Positions 33,822 to 42,502 of a stretch of 45,100 nt of DNA are shown here, one piece after another. The notes beneath the pieces were generated by a model that did not search any database, was not told where the DNA came from, and saw nothing but the letters and a program-made list of their open reading frames with translations. Source of the DNA: Pseudopedobacter sp. (lineage in GTDB: Bacteria; Bacteroidota; Bacteroidia; Sphingobacteriales; Sphingobacteriaceae); the NCBI GenBank assembly GCA_014378105.1, contig JACMOI010000009.1:1-45100 (forward strand). Reading direction: 5' to 3'. The first letter of the stretch is position 1, and each line of letters opens with the position of its first letter. The position numbers and the translations under genes are program-made.

Positions 33822-35321
33822 TTATGCAATTTTAGCCTGTTTATTAGAAATTAATAAAAGGCCGGCAAATGTAATCATTCCGTTTATTAATATGAGTTCA
33901 TTATCAAAAACGTAGCCACCCAATAAAGTTTTAGAATTTTGATTCAAAAAGAAACAAATGGCTGGTGATAGCAAACAGACAATAGGAACTAATTTATCGT
34001 AAACACCTCGTTTTTTTAGGAACAACCCAAAAGCATAAAGACCAAGTAACGGACCATAAGTATAAGAAGCCACCGTGAAGATAGCGCTTACTACTGCTTT
34101 ATTGTTTACCTCATTAAAAAGAATCACCGTAAAAAACATCAAAACAGAGAATAAAACATGTACGCCATGTCTAGTTTTAATACTTTTTGCCGAGTTTATA
34201 TCTTCTTTTTTATTAAAGCCTAAAAAATCAACGCAAAAGGAAGTGGTTAACGCCGTAAGAGCCGAATCTGTAGTGGCAAATGTGGCTGCAGTTAAACCCA
34301 ACATAAATACAACAGCAGGAATTATTGATAAATGATTTAAAGCAATTTCAGGGAAAAGAAAATCCGTTCTAGGATTTCCAAGTTCATCTAAAGGAATAGA
34401 AATACCGTTTTTAGCCGCATAAACGTATAATAGTGCGCCAACGCTCAAGAAGAAAAGATTGATAATCACAAATATTCCTGTAAAGGTGAACATGTTTTTT
34501 TGTGCTTCGCCAATATTCTTACAACTCAAATTTTTCTGCATCAAATCCTGATCTAAACCAATCATGGCAATAGTGACAAACATACCACCCAAAAGCTGTT
34601 TGCTGACGTGGTATTTGTTGGTTAAGAAGTTTTCGTAAAAAAATATTTTTGAGTAGCCACTATTTTTAATGGTCTCGAAAGCCTCAGCAACCCCTAAATT
34701 TAAGCTATTGCAGATAAAGTAAATGGTTAGTATAACCGATAAAACCAGAAATGTAGTTTGTAAAGAATCAGTAATGATGATTGTTTTTAAGCCACCTTTA
34801 AAAGTATAAAGCCAAATTAAGGTGAGCGAAATTAACACAGTGGCCCAAAAAGGTATTCCGTAAGCATCAAATATAAATCGTTGTAAAACAATAACGACCA
34901 AATAAAGTCTAAATGCCGAGCCAATTGTTCTGCTCATCAAAAAAATACCTGCTGCGGTTTTATAACTTACTGTACCTAATCTTTTTTCTATGTAACCATA
35001 TATAGAAGTTAAATTCATTCGATAATAAAGTGGTAATAATACCGTAGCGACCACAATAAATCCAATGGCATTACCTAAAACAAATTGAAAATATTCAAAC
35101 TGATTACCGCCTAACGAACCAACTTGCCCAGGAACAGAGATGAAAGTAACACCGCTCAGCGCAGTTCCTATCATTCCAAAAGCTACCAAGTACCATTTTG
35201 AGTTTCTATTGGCTATAAAAAAAGTAGAATTGTCTGATGATTTTCTGGAGGTGATGAACGAAATGATAATTAAAATCAGAAAATAGCCAATGATAAAAGA
35301 CAATAGAATATTAGGCGACAT
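33822..35321 (-). CDS. Sodium:solute symporter (SSS family)
   Basis: The 499-residue membrane protein has about 13 segments and the SSS core: MIGTALSGVTFISVPGQVG in the first helices of the LeuT-like fold (the unwound Na+/substrate region), FKGGLKTIIITDSLQTTFL, GLDQDLMQKNLSCKN, and LTAATFATTDSALTALTTSF, which supplies Na+-site Ser/Thr residues. It imports an organic solute with sodium; the substrate is not readable. It is the first gene of a unit with the LOG-family gene and divergent from recR. Confidence 0.92.
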   Translation of the reverse strand: MSPNILLSFIIGYFLILIIISFITSRKSSDNSTFFIANRNSKWYLVAFGMIGTALSGVTFISVPGQVGSLGGNQFEYFQFVLGNAIGFIVVATVLLPLYYRMNLTSIYGYIEKRLGTVSYKTAAGIFLMSRTIGSAFRLYLVVIVLQRFIFDAYGIPFWATVLISLTLIWLYTFKGGLKTIIITDSLQTTFLVLSVILTIYFICNSLNLGVAEAFETIKNSGYSKIFFYENFLTNKYHVSKQLLGGMFVTIAMIGLDQDLMQKNLSCKNIGEAQKNMFTFTGIFVIINLFFLSVGALLYVYAAKNGISIPLDELGNPRTDFLFPEIALNHLSIIPAVVFMLGLTAATFATTDSALTALTTSFCVDFLGFNKKEDINSAKSIKTRHGVHVLFSVLMFFTVILFNEVNNKAVVSAIFTVASYTYGPLLGLYAFGLFLKKRGVYDKLVPIVCLLSPAICFFLNQNSKTLLGGYVFDNELILINGMITFAGLLLISNKQAKIA

Positions 35322-35395
35322 AGTTTAATTGGTTTACAACAATTGTAAGATATAAATTGAATCGCTAATTAGCATTAAATTTTTAATTTAGCAAA

Positions 35396-36013
35396 ATGAA
35401 TTTCTCCTCTAAATTATTAGAGAATGCCGTAAATGAATTTGGAAGGTTGCCCGGAATAGGACAAAAAACTGCTTTAAGATTGGTTTTACATTTATTAAAT
35501 CAAGACCAATCAACAGTTGAAAAATTCAGTGACTCTTTATTAATCCTAAAAAAGAACATTCGTTTTTGTAAAACCTGCCATAATATTTCAGATCATGATA
35601 TTTGTGAAATTTGTACTTCAGTGAAGAGAGATAAATCATTAATCTGTGTGGTGGAAGATAGCAGAGATGTAATGGCGATTGAAAATACGCATCAATATAA
35701 CGGTTTATATCATGTTTTAAATGGATTAATCTCTCCTATGGATGGAGTTGGGCCTTCAGATTTAACTGTTGATCAATTGGTTTCCAGAGTGAAGGAAACA
35801 ACAGTAAATGAAATTATTTTTGCTTTAAGTGCAACAATGGAAGGTGATACTACGATATTTTATCTGCATAAAAGATTAAAAGAAGAGCCTTTAAAAATTA
35901 GTACGTTAGCTCGTGGAATTGCTTTTGGTGGTGAAATTGAATATGCTGATGAATTGACTTTAGGTCGATCGATAACTACCCGTGTACCTTACGAAAACAC
36001 TTTTACAAAATAG
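35396..36013 (+). CDS. recR: Recombination mediator RecR
   Basis: The 205-residue protein has the helix-hairpin-helix opening [20 protein letters not shown], a zinc finger with Cys58, Cys61, Cys70 and Cys73, and a Toprim domain (about 80-175; [14 protein letters not shown]). The C-terminal Walker B-like part is TTFVPYEN-like (TRVPYENTF). With RecF/RecO it loads RecA at gaps. A -7-like box TAATTTAG (35384-35391) ends four bases before the ATG. It starts a plus-strand run with a glycosyltransferase, an SDR enzyme and an esterase at gaps of 1-4 bases. Confidence 0.96.
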   Translation: MNFSSKLLENAVNEFGRLPGIGQKTALRLVLHLLNQDQSTVEKFSDSLLILKKNIRFCKTCHNISDHDICEICTSVKRDKSLICVVEDSRDVMAIENTHQYNGLYHVLNGLISPMDGVGPSDLTVDQLVSRVKETTVNEIIFALSATMEGDTTIFYLHKRLKEEPLKISTLARGIAFGGEIEYADELTLGRSITTRVPYENTFTK

Positions 36014-36016
36014 CCT

Positions 36017-36793
36017 TTGGAACTATCAATAGTTATTGTGAGCTATAACGTAAGGGATTTATTGCAACAAGCTTTAGATTCTTTGATGGATGCAGCTGAA
36101 GATTTTAAGTATGAAATTTTTGTGGTAGATAATGCTTCCAAGGACCACACAGTAGAAATGGTTCAAGAAAAATATCCTCATATTCATTTGATAGTCAATC
36201 CTAAAAACATCGGATTTTCAAGAGCTAATAATCAAGCTATTTTGAAATCGAATGGTAAATATATTTTAGTCATCAATCCAGATACCATTACCAGTGTGGA
36301 TACGATTCATAAAGTTATCAAATTTATGAAACTACATGATGATGCTGGGGGGTTAGGAGTAAGGATGATCAACGGCCAAGGGAGATTTTTGAAAGAGTCT
36401 AAAAGGGGTTTACCAACTCCTTGGGCTGTGTTTAGTAAATTTGTAGGACTCTCTAAAATTTTCCCAACTTCTAAACTGTTTAACCGTTATCATTTAGGTT
36501 GGATAGATGAATATCGAACATCTGAAATAGAAGTTTTGGCAGGTGCTTTTATGTTGTTGAGAAAGAAGGCTTTAGATAAAGTAGGTTTATTTGATGAAAC
36601 ATTCTTTATGTATGGCGAGGATATAGATCTTTCTTATCGCTTATCTTTGGCTGGATACAAAAATTATTATTTCCCCGAAACTTATATTATCCATTTTAAA
36701 GGACAAAGTACTAAAAAATTAAGTTTGCGATATATTCAAAGTTTTTATGGTGCGATGTTCATATTTGTAAGAAAATATTTTTTAAAGTTTTGA
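36017..36793 (+). CDS. Family 2 glycosyltransferase (rhamnosyltransferase-like)
   Basis: The 258-residue protein begins ELSIVIVSYNVRDLLQQALDSL, the family 2 GT-A opening, then EIFVVDNASKDHTVEMV, NIGFSRANNQAI and LVINPDTI (the DXD-like site). GAFMLLRKKALDKVGLFDETFFMYGEDIDLSYRL gives the acceptor-side catalytic acidic residues. Such enzymes add sugars (often rhamnose) to surface polysaccharides. The start is TTG at 36017, three bases after the recR stop; the next ATG would remove the nucleotide-binding strand. One short hydrophobic stretch at the end (FYGAMFIFVRKYFLKF) may associate with the membrane. Confidence 0.92.
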   Translation: MELSIVIVSYNVRDLLQQALDSLMDAAEDFKYEIFVVDNASKDHTVEMVQEKYPHIHLIVNPKNIGFSRANNQAILKSNGKYILVINPDTITSVDTIHKVIKFMKLHDDAGGLGVRMINGQGRFLKESKRGLPTPWAVFSKFVGLSKIFPTSKLFNRYHLGWIDEYRTSEIEVLAGAFMLLRKKALDKVGLFDETFFMYGEDIDLSYRLSLAGYKNYYFPETYIIHFKGQSTKKLSLRYIQSFYGAMFIFVRKYFLKF

Positions 36794-36794
36794 T

Positions 36795-37610
36795 ATGAGC
36801 TTAAAAGATAAAATAGTTGTAATAACAGGAGCTTCTAGCGGCATTGGGAAAGCTTGCGCAGAAGAGTTTGCCAAACGAGGCGCTCATGTAGTTTTAGCTG
36901 CCAGGCAAGATGTGGTTCTTTGTGAAATTGCTCAGGAAATTCACGATAAATATCATGTGAGAACCTTAGCAGTCCAAACAGATGTAAGCAATGAAAACGA
37001 GTGTAAAGATTTAATGCAGCAATCCATTATAACAATGGGCAAAATTGATATTTTAGTGAATAATGCCGGAATCTCTATGCGGGCCTTATTTAAAGATTTA
37101 GATATGGATGTAATCAAAAAAGTAATGGATATCAATTTCTGGGGAACAGTTTATTGCACAAAATATGCCTTCGACGAAATTTTGAGTCAATCTGGTTCTA
37201 TTGTTGGTGTATCATCCATAGCAGGTTTTAAAGGTTTGCCTGGCAGAACTGGTTATTCAGCTTCTAAATTCGCAATGAATGGTTTTATGGAAGCCCTAAG
37301 GAACGAGAATTTAAATAATAACTTACATGTAATGGTGGCTTGTCCAGGTTTTACAGCTTCAAATATTAGAAACGTAGCTTTAAACAGTGAAGCCAAACCA
37401 CAAGGTGAAACTTCTATGATTGAAGAGAAGATGATGACAGCAGAAGAAGTAGCTACTAGAATTGTAAATGGTGTAGAAGCCAGAAAAAGAACATTAATAA
37501 TGACAGGTCAAGGAAAATTAACAGTAATACTTCAAAAAATTTTACCGAAGTTTTTAGATAATTTAGTTTATAATCATTTTAAAAAGGAAAAGGATCCGCT
37601 GATCAGTTAA
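36795..37610 (+). CDS. Short-chain dehydrogenase/reductase
   Basis: The 271-residue protein is a classical SDR: NAD(P)-binding ITGASSGIGKACA (about 10-22), NNAGIS, catalytic Ser in VGVSSIAGFKG, Tyr-x3-Lys in YSASKFA, and PGFTAS after strand 6. An Arg in AARQDV after strand 2 suggests NADP preference. The substrate is unknown; the C-terminal extension (RIVNGVEARKRTLIMTGQGK, LPKFLDNLV) resembles membrane-associated SDRs acting on lipids or retinol-like compounds. It starts one base after the glycosyltransferase stop. Confidence 0.92.
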   Translation: MSLKDKIVVITGASSGIGKACAEEFAKRGAHVVLAARQDVVLCEIAQEIHDKYHVRTLAVQTDVSNENECKDLMQQSIITMGKIDILVNNAGISMRALFKDLDMDVIKKVMDINFWGTVYCTKYAFDEILSQSGSIVGVSSIAGFKGLPGRTGYSASKFAMNGFMEALRNENLNNNLHVMVACPGFTASNIRNVALNSEAKPQGETSMIEEKMMTAEEVATRIVNGVEARKRTLIMTGQGKLTVILQKILPKFLDNLVYNHFKKEKDPLIS

Positions 37611-37614
37611 TATT

Positions 37615-38451
37615 TTGAAAAGTCTTCTTTTAATCCTTTTTTTAATAATGAATATTTTTGTTGCACTAGCCGGTGTCAAGAAAGAAAAAGATTTGGCTTA
37701 CGCCGATGCTGGAACATCGAATTTATTAGATATCTACCATTCAGATCAGTTTTCAAAACCTCAAGATGTTATTGTTTTTATTCACGGTGGTTCATGGAAT
37801 AGCGGTTCAAAAGATACTTATTGGTTTTTAGGAAGAAATTTTGCCCGAAAAGGTAAAATAGCCGTCATCATTAATTATCCATTATCTCCCAATGTTCAAT
37901 ATGACGCGATGGCTTATGATTGCGCAAAAGCACTCAAATGGGTTAAAAACCATATTCAAGAATATGGGGGAAACCCTAATCGAATTTTTGTGATGGGCCA
38001 TTCAGCAGGTGGGCATTTAGCAGCATTAATTAATCAAAATCCTAAATATTTTAATAAAACGGGTATTCAAAATCCTATTAAAGGAGTTATTTTAAATGAT
38101 CCTTTTGGCTTAAATATCTATCAATATATGAAACTACAAATCAATACTGATGATAAATATATACCTGGGTTTTTAAAAGTTTTTAGTGCGGATGAAACTG
38201 AATGGAAGAAAGCTTCTCCCTTCTTCACTGTCGATCAAATTCAAAATCCTTATCAACTGTTTTCCGGTTCAAAAACTTATCCATCAATTCAAATGCAAAC
38301 TCCTGCTTTTTATAAGGCTCTAAAAGAAAGTCATAAATCCGTTAGTTTTGAAATTATTAATGGGAGGAAACATATTGGAATGATTACACAAATGATTTTC
38401 GGTTGTAATAAGATGTATGATAAAATCATTGATTTTATAGATAAACACTAA
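37615..38451 (+). CDS. Alpha/beta-hydrolase esterase, exported
   Basis: The 278-residue protein has a signal-like N-terminus (MKSLLLILFLIMNIFVALAG), the oxyanion-hole motif HGGSWNSGSK near residues 56-65, the nucleophile elbow GHSAGGHLA (Ser about 130) and a C-terminal His in GRKHIGM, as in the BD-FAE/carboxylesterase group related to hormone-sensitive lipase. The start is TTG at 37615; an ATG at 37648 would cut into the signal peptide. The substrate may be a small ester or an acylated sugar. It ends a run beginning at recR, and its 3' end overlaps the convergent channel gene by four bases. Confidence 0.85.
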   Translation: MKSLLLILFLIMNIFVALAGVKKEKDLAYADAGTSNLLDIYHSDQFSKPQDVIVFIHGGSWNSGSKDTYWFLGRNFARKGKIAVIINYPLSPNVQYDAMAYDCAKALKWVKNHIQEYGGNPNRIFVMGHSAGGHLAALINQNPKYFNKTGIQNPIKGVILNDPFGLNIYQYMKLQINTDDKYIPGFLKVFSADETEWKKASPFFTVDQIQNPYQLFSGSKTYPSIQMQTPAFYKALKESHKSVSFEIINGRKHIGMITQMIFGCNKMYDKIIDFIDKH

Positions 38452-39389
38452 TTAAGCAGCGAATAATCGCTTACTTTTGAAATATCAATTGAGAAAATAC
38501 CATCTTCATCAGTTTTAATGATTTGGTCGAATTTTGCGTCAAAAATAATTTCGCTTGCCTGATAAGAGGTTCGAGAATGAACATTTTGAGAGAAGGCGTC
38601 ATCAAAAGCTTTCAAGAATACAACAAACTCAGCTTCGCTGTCTAATAAATCCTTTTTATTTAAGCCATAAAGTGGGCTTTCCTCCGTAATTGGATGAACT
38701 ATGGTCCACCCTAAAGTAAGTAACTGAATGGCTTTCCTTTCTAATTCTAGTTGGACAAATCTTCTAATGGGTTTCCCATTTTCCGATATATTGATACTCA
38801 ACATGACATTCATTTCTAGATCAATTAATTGATTACTTCTTAAATTGGCTAGTCTAAACATATATGCTTTTCCATCCTTATAAGGAGCTACAATTATTTT
38901 TTCGCTATAAACCATCTTAGCTGTTGGGCGAGAAAACCTTCCATATAATAAACCGGTGGCCAATGCAAAGGTTAATAAACCAATAAAAGATTCTAATGCG
39001 GCAACAATATTGGTAAAAAAACCAGAAGGACTTAAATGACCATACCCAACAGTAGCAATTGTTTGCGCAGAGAAAAAGAAGGCATCAGCAAATTTTGTAA
39101 GCGGTGTTGAACTCACCGAGCCATTTAAATGCTCCATTCCTAGTAAAAAGTAAATGGTTGCAAACAATAAATTGATGAGGACGTAAGAAATGGATACAGT
39201 AACCCAAAACCTATTCCAACTCATATAAATTAGTGAGTTGTAGGCTTCATGTGGCTTAAAAAAAGGAAGTCCTTTTCTTCTAACATTAGAACTGCCGTCT
39301 TTATTTAGCAAACGCTGATTATTAGTAGTTGGATTTTTTCCAAACCCCATATCCTCGTCTACCTTGGCTTTTCCTTTTAGTTTAATCAT
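38448..39389 (-). CDS. Inward-rectifier-type potassium channel (KirBac-like)
   Basis: The 313-residue protein has the Kir plan: a slide helix region (HEAYNSLIYMSWNRF), a first membrane segment (about 62-84), a pore helix and selectivity filter TVGYG (113-117), a second segment (about 122-148), and a cytoplasmic immunoglobulin-like C-terminal domain (about 155-305; MFRLANLRSNQLIDLEMNVML, GWTIVHPITEESPLYGL, both typical of Kir). It passes K+ across the inner membrane and is gated by lipids or ligands. It is divergent from the trp attenuator region. Confidence 0.95.
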   Translation of the reverse strand: MIKLKGKAKVDEDMGFGKNPTTNNQRLLNKDGSSNVRRKGLPFFKPHEAYNSLIYMSWNRFWVTVSISYVLINLLFATIYFLLGMEHLNGSVSSTPLTKFADAFFFSAQTIATVGYGHLSPSGFFTNIVAALESFIGLLTFALATGLLYGRFSRPTAKMVYSEKIIVAPYKDGKAYMFRLANLRSNQLIDLEMNVMLSINISENGKPIRRFVQLELERKAIQLLTLGWTIVHPITEESPLYGLNKKDLLDSEAEFVVFLKAFDDAFSQNVHSRTSYQASEIIFDAKFDQIIKTDEDGIFSIDISKVSDYSLLN

Positions 39390-39420
39390 GTAATAATTTC
39401 AGTTTTAATTGCCGTTAATT

Positions 39421-39450
39421 TTTGGAATATTCAAAATTTTACCATATTTG
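39421..39450 (+). promoter_or_regulatory. trp operon promoter
   Basis: TTTG (39421-39424), 18-base spacer, CATATTTG (39443-39450): one mismatch from the Bacteroidota consensus. The expected start is near 39455-39457, only about five bases before the leader-peptide ATG. Confidence 0.72.
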
Positions 39451-39460
39451 CGACGTAAAG

Positions 39461-39514
39461 ATGAAAAATTTAAATGTAAATACAATCTGGTGGTGGCATT
39501 ACGAAAATTCGTAA
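39461..39514 (+). CDS. trpL: trp operon leader peptide
   Basis: The 17-residue frame MKNLNVNTIWWWHYENS has three consecutive TGG codons at 39488-39496 and stops at 39512-39514, just before a sequence able to form an antiterminator. A Trp triplet in a 17-residue frame upstream of trp genes and an intrinsic terminator is the hallmark of ribosome-mediated attenuation. Plenty of charged tRNA-Trp lets the ribosome reach the stop and mask the antiterminator; shortage stalls it on the Trp codons and frees it. Confidence 0.87.
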   Translation: MKNLNVNTIWWWHYENS

Positions 39515-39578
39515 GGCTTAACCTGATTATTTACAAAATGAGATAATAGAGGGTTGCCGTTGGTAACCCTTTTTTTTT
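39515..39578 (+). promoter_or_regulatory. trp attenuator: antiterminator and terminator hairpins
   Basis: The terminator is GGGTTGCC (39551-39558), loop GTT, GGTAACCC (39562-39569), then nine T (39570-39578), ending 16 bases before the trpD ATG. The competing segment GGCTTAACC (39515-39523), starting right after the leader stop, can pair with GGTTGCC (39552-39558) with a two-base bulge, which breaks the terminator stem. TTACGAA-AA-TTCGTAA (39499-39514) may be the pause hairpin. Segments are in the order 1-2-3-4 expected of the enteric model. Confidence 0.87.
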
Positions 39579-39594
39579 GATTAAAAACAAAAAG

Positions 39595-40593
39595 ATGAAA
39601 GCGATTTTAAATCACTTATTTGAACAAAAAACTTTTAGCAGAGAACAGTCCAAAGAAATTTTAACCAATATTTCTTTAGGTAAATATAATGCCTCACAAA
39701 TGACCGCATTTATGACTGCCTATTGCATGAGAAACATCACTGTTGAGGAGTTACAAGGCTTTAGAGAGGCCATGATTGAGCTTTGTATCCCTGTAAATTT
39801 AACTAATGAGTTTAATCTTGTCGATTTATGCGGTACAGGTGGTGACGGTAAAGACACTTTTAATATCTCAACATTAGCATCTTTTGTTGTTGCGGGGGCG
39901 GGGTATCAAGTCGCGAAACATGGTAATTATGGTGTTTCTTCTAGCTGTGGTTCCTCAAACGTGATGGAGTATTTAGGCTATAAATTCACCAATGATGAAT
40001 CTGTTTTAAAGAAATCTTTACATGAAGCTGGGATATGTTTTTTACATGCACCACTTTTTCACCCAGCCATGAAAAACGTTGCGCCCATTAGAAGAGAACT
40101 AGGGGTGAAAACATTTTTTAATATGTTAGGGCCAATGGTAAATCCTGCTCAACCTCAAAATCAAATAGTTGGAGTTTTTAGTTTGGAGTTAGCTCGATTA
40201 TATGCCTACTTATATCAACAATCAAATAAAAACTATACTATTTTACATGCACTAGAAGGATATGACGAGGTCTCTTTAACTTGTGATTTTAAAACTTTTT
40301 CTAATAAAGGAGAACAAATTCATAGTATTGAGAGTTTGGGATTTGAACAGATTGATGCAGCAACCATAAGTGGTGGAAGCACAATTGAAGAATCTGCTGA
40401 AATATTTAAGAAAGTGTTATCAAATAAGGCTTCTCACCAACAAAGAGATGTTGTTTTATGCAATGCAGCATTAGCCATTCAAACGGTAGATCAGCAAAAA
40501 TCATTTGCCGATTGTTATTATTTAGCCGAACAATCTTTAGCAGGAGGTAAAGCTTTGCAATCTTTTCAAAAACTAATTGCAATCAGTAATTAA
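39595..40593 (+). CDS. trpD: Anthranilate phosphoribosyltransferase
   Basis: The 332-residue enzyme transfers phosphoribose from PRPP to anthranilate. Motifs: the PRPP-binding LCGTGGDGKDTFNIST, KHGNYGVSSSCGSSNVMEYLG, HPAMKNVAPIRRELGVKTFFNMLGPMVNP, and HALEGYDEVSL. The ATG at 39595 is chosen because an in-frame TTG at 39577 overlaps the last T of the attenuator. It is the first structural gene here; trpE and trpG, usually upstream, are absent, and a potassium channel gene lies on the other strand. Confidence 0.97.
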   Translation: MKAILNHLFEQKTFSREQSKEILTNISLGKYNASQMTAFMTAYCMRNITVEELQGFREAMIELCIPVNLTNEFNLVDLCGTGGDGKDTFNISTLASFVVAGAGYQVAKHGNYGVSSSCGSSNVMEYLGYKFTNDESVLKKSLHEAGICFLHAPLFHPAMKNVAPIRRELGVKTFFNMLGPMVNPAQPQNQIVGVFSLELARLYAYLYQQSNKNYTILHALEGYDEVSLTCDFKTFSNKGEQIHSIESLGFEQIDAATISGGSTIEESAEIFKKVLSNKASHQQRDVVLCNAALAIQTVDQQKSFADCYYLAEQSLAGGKALQSFQKLIAISN

Positions 40594-40595
40594 AA

Positions 40596-41228
40596 ATGGA
40601 CTTAAAGATAAAGGTTTGTGGGATGAGAAATGAAGCAAATGTGAACGCATTAGCGGCATTATGGCCAGATTTCATGGGGTTTATATTTTATCCGCCTTCA
40701 AAAAGATTTGTGGGATTAGAGTTTGATAAAAATCTTGTTTCAAAATTACCTGATCAAATTATAAAAACCGGTGTCTTCGTGAATGCGCAAGTTCATGAGG
40801 TGATTGAATTTAGTAAACTTTATGGTTTTAAAGCTGTTCAATTACATGGAGATGAAACACCAGAATTTTGCCAAAAAATTAAAGGTGAAGGCTTTATTGT
40901 TTTAAAAGCTTTTGGTTTGGATGATGATTTTGATTTCGATAGTTTAAAAGCTTACGAAGCGCATGTCGATTATTTTTTGTTTGACACAAAAGTTGACACT
41001 TATGGAGGATCTGGACAAACTTTCGATTGGACTATTTTAGATAGCTATCAGCTAGATCAACCTTTCTTTTTAAGTGGTGGTTTGAGTTTAGATAATTTAG
41101 AAAGTATTAAAGAAATCAATCACCAGAAGTTTTACGGTTTAGATTTAAATTCAAAGTTCGAGATTGAACCTGGATTAAAAAGTATAGAAAAATTAACAAT
41201 AGCATTTAGCTTGATTAAAAAATTATGA
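40596..41228 (+). CDS. trpF: Phosphoribosylanthranilate isomerase
   Basis: The 210-residue TIM barrel starts with the family signature [11 protein letters not shown] (catalytic Cys8), then [17 protein letters not shown]-like [33 protein letters not shown] (catalytic Asp region) and [10 protein letters not shown]. It follows trpD by two bases and overlaps trpB by four bases (ATGA). In most trp operons of the phylum as I know them, trpC sits between trpD and trpF; here it is missing and TrpF is not fused to a TrpC domain. Confidence 0.97.
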   Translation: MDLKIKVCGMRNEANVNALAALWPDFMGFIFYPPSKRFVGLEFDKNLVSKLPDQIIKTGVFVNAQVHEVIEFSKLYGFKAVQLHGDETPEFCQKIKGEGFIVLKAFGLDDDFDFDSLKAYEAHVDYFLFDTKVDTYGGSGQTFDWTILDSYQLDQPFFLSGGLSLDNLESIKEINHQKFYGLDLNSKFEIEPGLKSIEKLTIAFSLIKKL

Positions 41229-42412
41229 TCATGAATTATAGAGTGGACGATAGGGGTTATTATGGTGATTTTGGAGGAGCTTACATCCCAGAAATGCTTT
41301 ATCCTAATATCGAGAAGTTAAGAAATGAATATTTAAAAATTATAGCTCAACCTGATTTTCAAAAAGAATTCAAAAGCTTGTTGAAAGATTATGTGGGTCG
41401 GCCTTCTCCATTATTTCTGGCAAAAAGATTATCGGAGAAGTATGGTGCTCAGATTTATTTAAAAAGAGAAGATTTAAATCATACTGGAGCTCATAAAATT
41501 AATAATACAGTAGGTCAGATTATTTTGGCCCAAAAGCTAGGTAAGAAAAGGATCATTGCCGAAACAGGGGCTGGTCAGCATGGTGTGGCGACCGCGACAG
41601 TTTGTGCTTTAAAAGGCTTAGAATGCGTGATTTATATGGGTGAAGTTGACATTAAACGTCAAGCACCAAACGTTGCTCGTATGAAGATGATGGGTGCAAC
41701 TGTTATTCCTGCTACATCAGGAAGTAAAACCTTAAAGGACGCTACTAACGAAGCGATGAGAGACTGGATCAACAATCCAGTAGACACCCACTATATCATT
41801 GGCTCTGTTGTTGGGCCGCACCCTTACCCCGAGATGGTTTCCCTTTTTCAATCCATTATTTCTAAAGAAACTAAACAACAGTTAATCGAACAAACTGGTA
41901 ACGATCAGCCAGACTATGTATTGGCTTGTGTAGGTGGTGGAAGTAATGCTATGGGCATGTTTTATCATTTTTTAGATGATGATAAAGTAAGATTAATTGC
42001 AGCCGAAGCCGCTGGTTTAGGGATCAACACTGGTCATTCAGCGGCAACCTCTGTGCTTGGAAGAGAAGGTGTTTTGCATGGTTCAAGAACCATTTTAATG
42101 CAGACAGAGGATGGCCAGGTCACTGAACCTTATTCAATTTCTGCAGGTTTAGATTATCCAGGAATTGGTCCACAGCATGCGCATCTACATAAGGTAAAAA
42201 GGGTTGAATATGTAAGTATTACCGATGATGAAGCAATGGAAGCAAGTATGGAACTATCTAAATTAGAAGGGATCATTCCAGCTATTGAAACAGGACATGC
42301 TTTGGCGCAACTCAAAAAAATGACCTTCAAAAAGGAAGATGTTGTAGTGATTTGCCTTTCGGGAAGAGGGGATAAGGATTTAGAAACTTTTATGAAATAT
42401 TTTAACCTTTAA
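41225..42412 (+). CDS. trpB: Tryptophan synthase beta chain
   Basis: The 395-residue PLP enzyme joins indole and serine. [10 protein letters not shown] opens the N-terminus, the PLP lysine is Lys91 in HTGAHKINN, then [40 protein letters not shown] (phosphate loop) and [12 protein letters not shown]. All are typical TrpB1 motifs. ATG 41225 overlaps the trpF stop; ATG 41231 two codons later is equally possible and gives the more usual MNYRVDD start. It is separated from trpA by 90 non-coding bases. Confidence 0.98.
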   Translation: MIMNYRVDDRGYYGDFGGAYIPEMLYPNIEKLRNEYLKIIAQPDFQKEFKSLLKDYVGRPSPLFLAKRLSEKYGAQIYLKREDLNHTGAHKINNTVGQIILAQKLGKKRIIAETGAGQHGVATATVCALKGLECVIYMGEVDIKRQAPNVARMKMMGATVIPATSGSKTLKDATNEAMRDWINNPVDTHYIIGSVVGPHPYPEMVSLFQSIISKETKQQLIEQTGNDQPDYVLACVGGGSNAMGMFYHFLDDDKVRLIAAEAAGLGINTGHSAATSVLGREGVLHGSRTILMQTEDGQVTEPYSISAGLDYPGIGPQHAHLHKVKRVEYVSITDDEAMEASMELSKLEGIIPAIETGHALAQLKKMTFKKEDVVVICLSGRGDKDLETFMKYFNL

Positions 42413-42502
42413 TAGTAAAAAAAAGAAAGAGCAAGGAATAAAGATATTTCTCTTATTGATGATAATCCTTTTTCTTTGTTCATTCATCATTAATCAATAA
42501 TA

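Noticed and set aside
39577-40593. trpD starting at the in-frame TTG 39577
   Set aside because: The TTG overlaps the end of the attenuator T-run, and MKAILNHLF from 39595 fits the family.
42413-42502. Regulatory hairpin between trpB and trpA
   Set aside because: Only a bulged AT-rich stem (AATAAAGA/TCTCTTATT) can form, not convincing as an attenuator or terminator.
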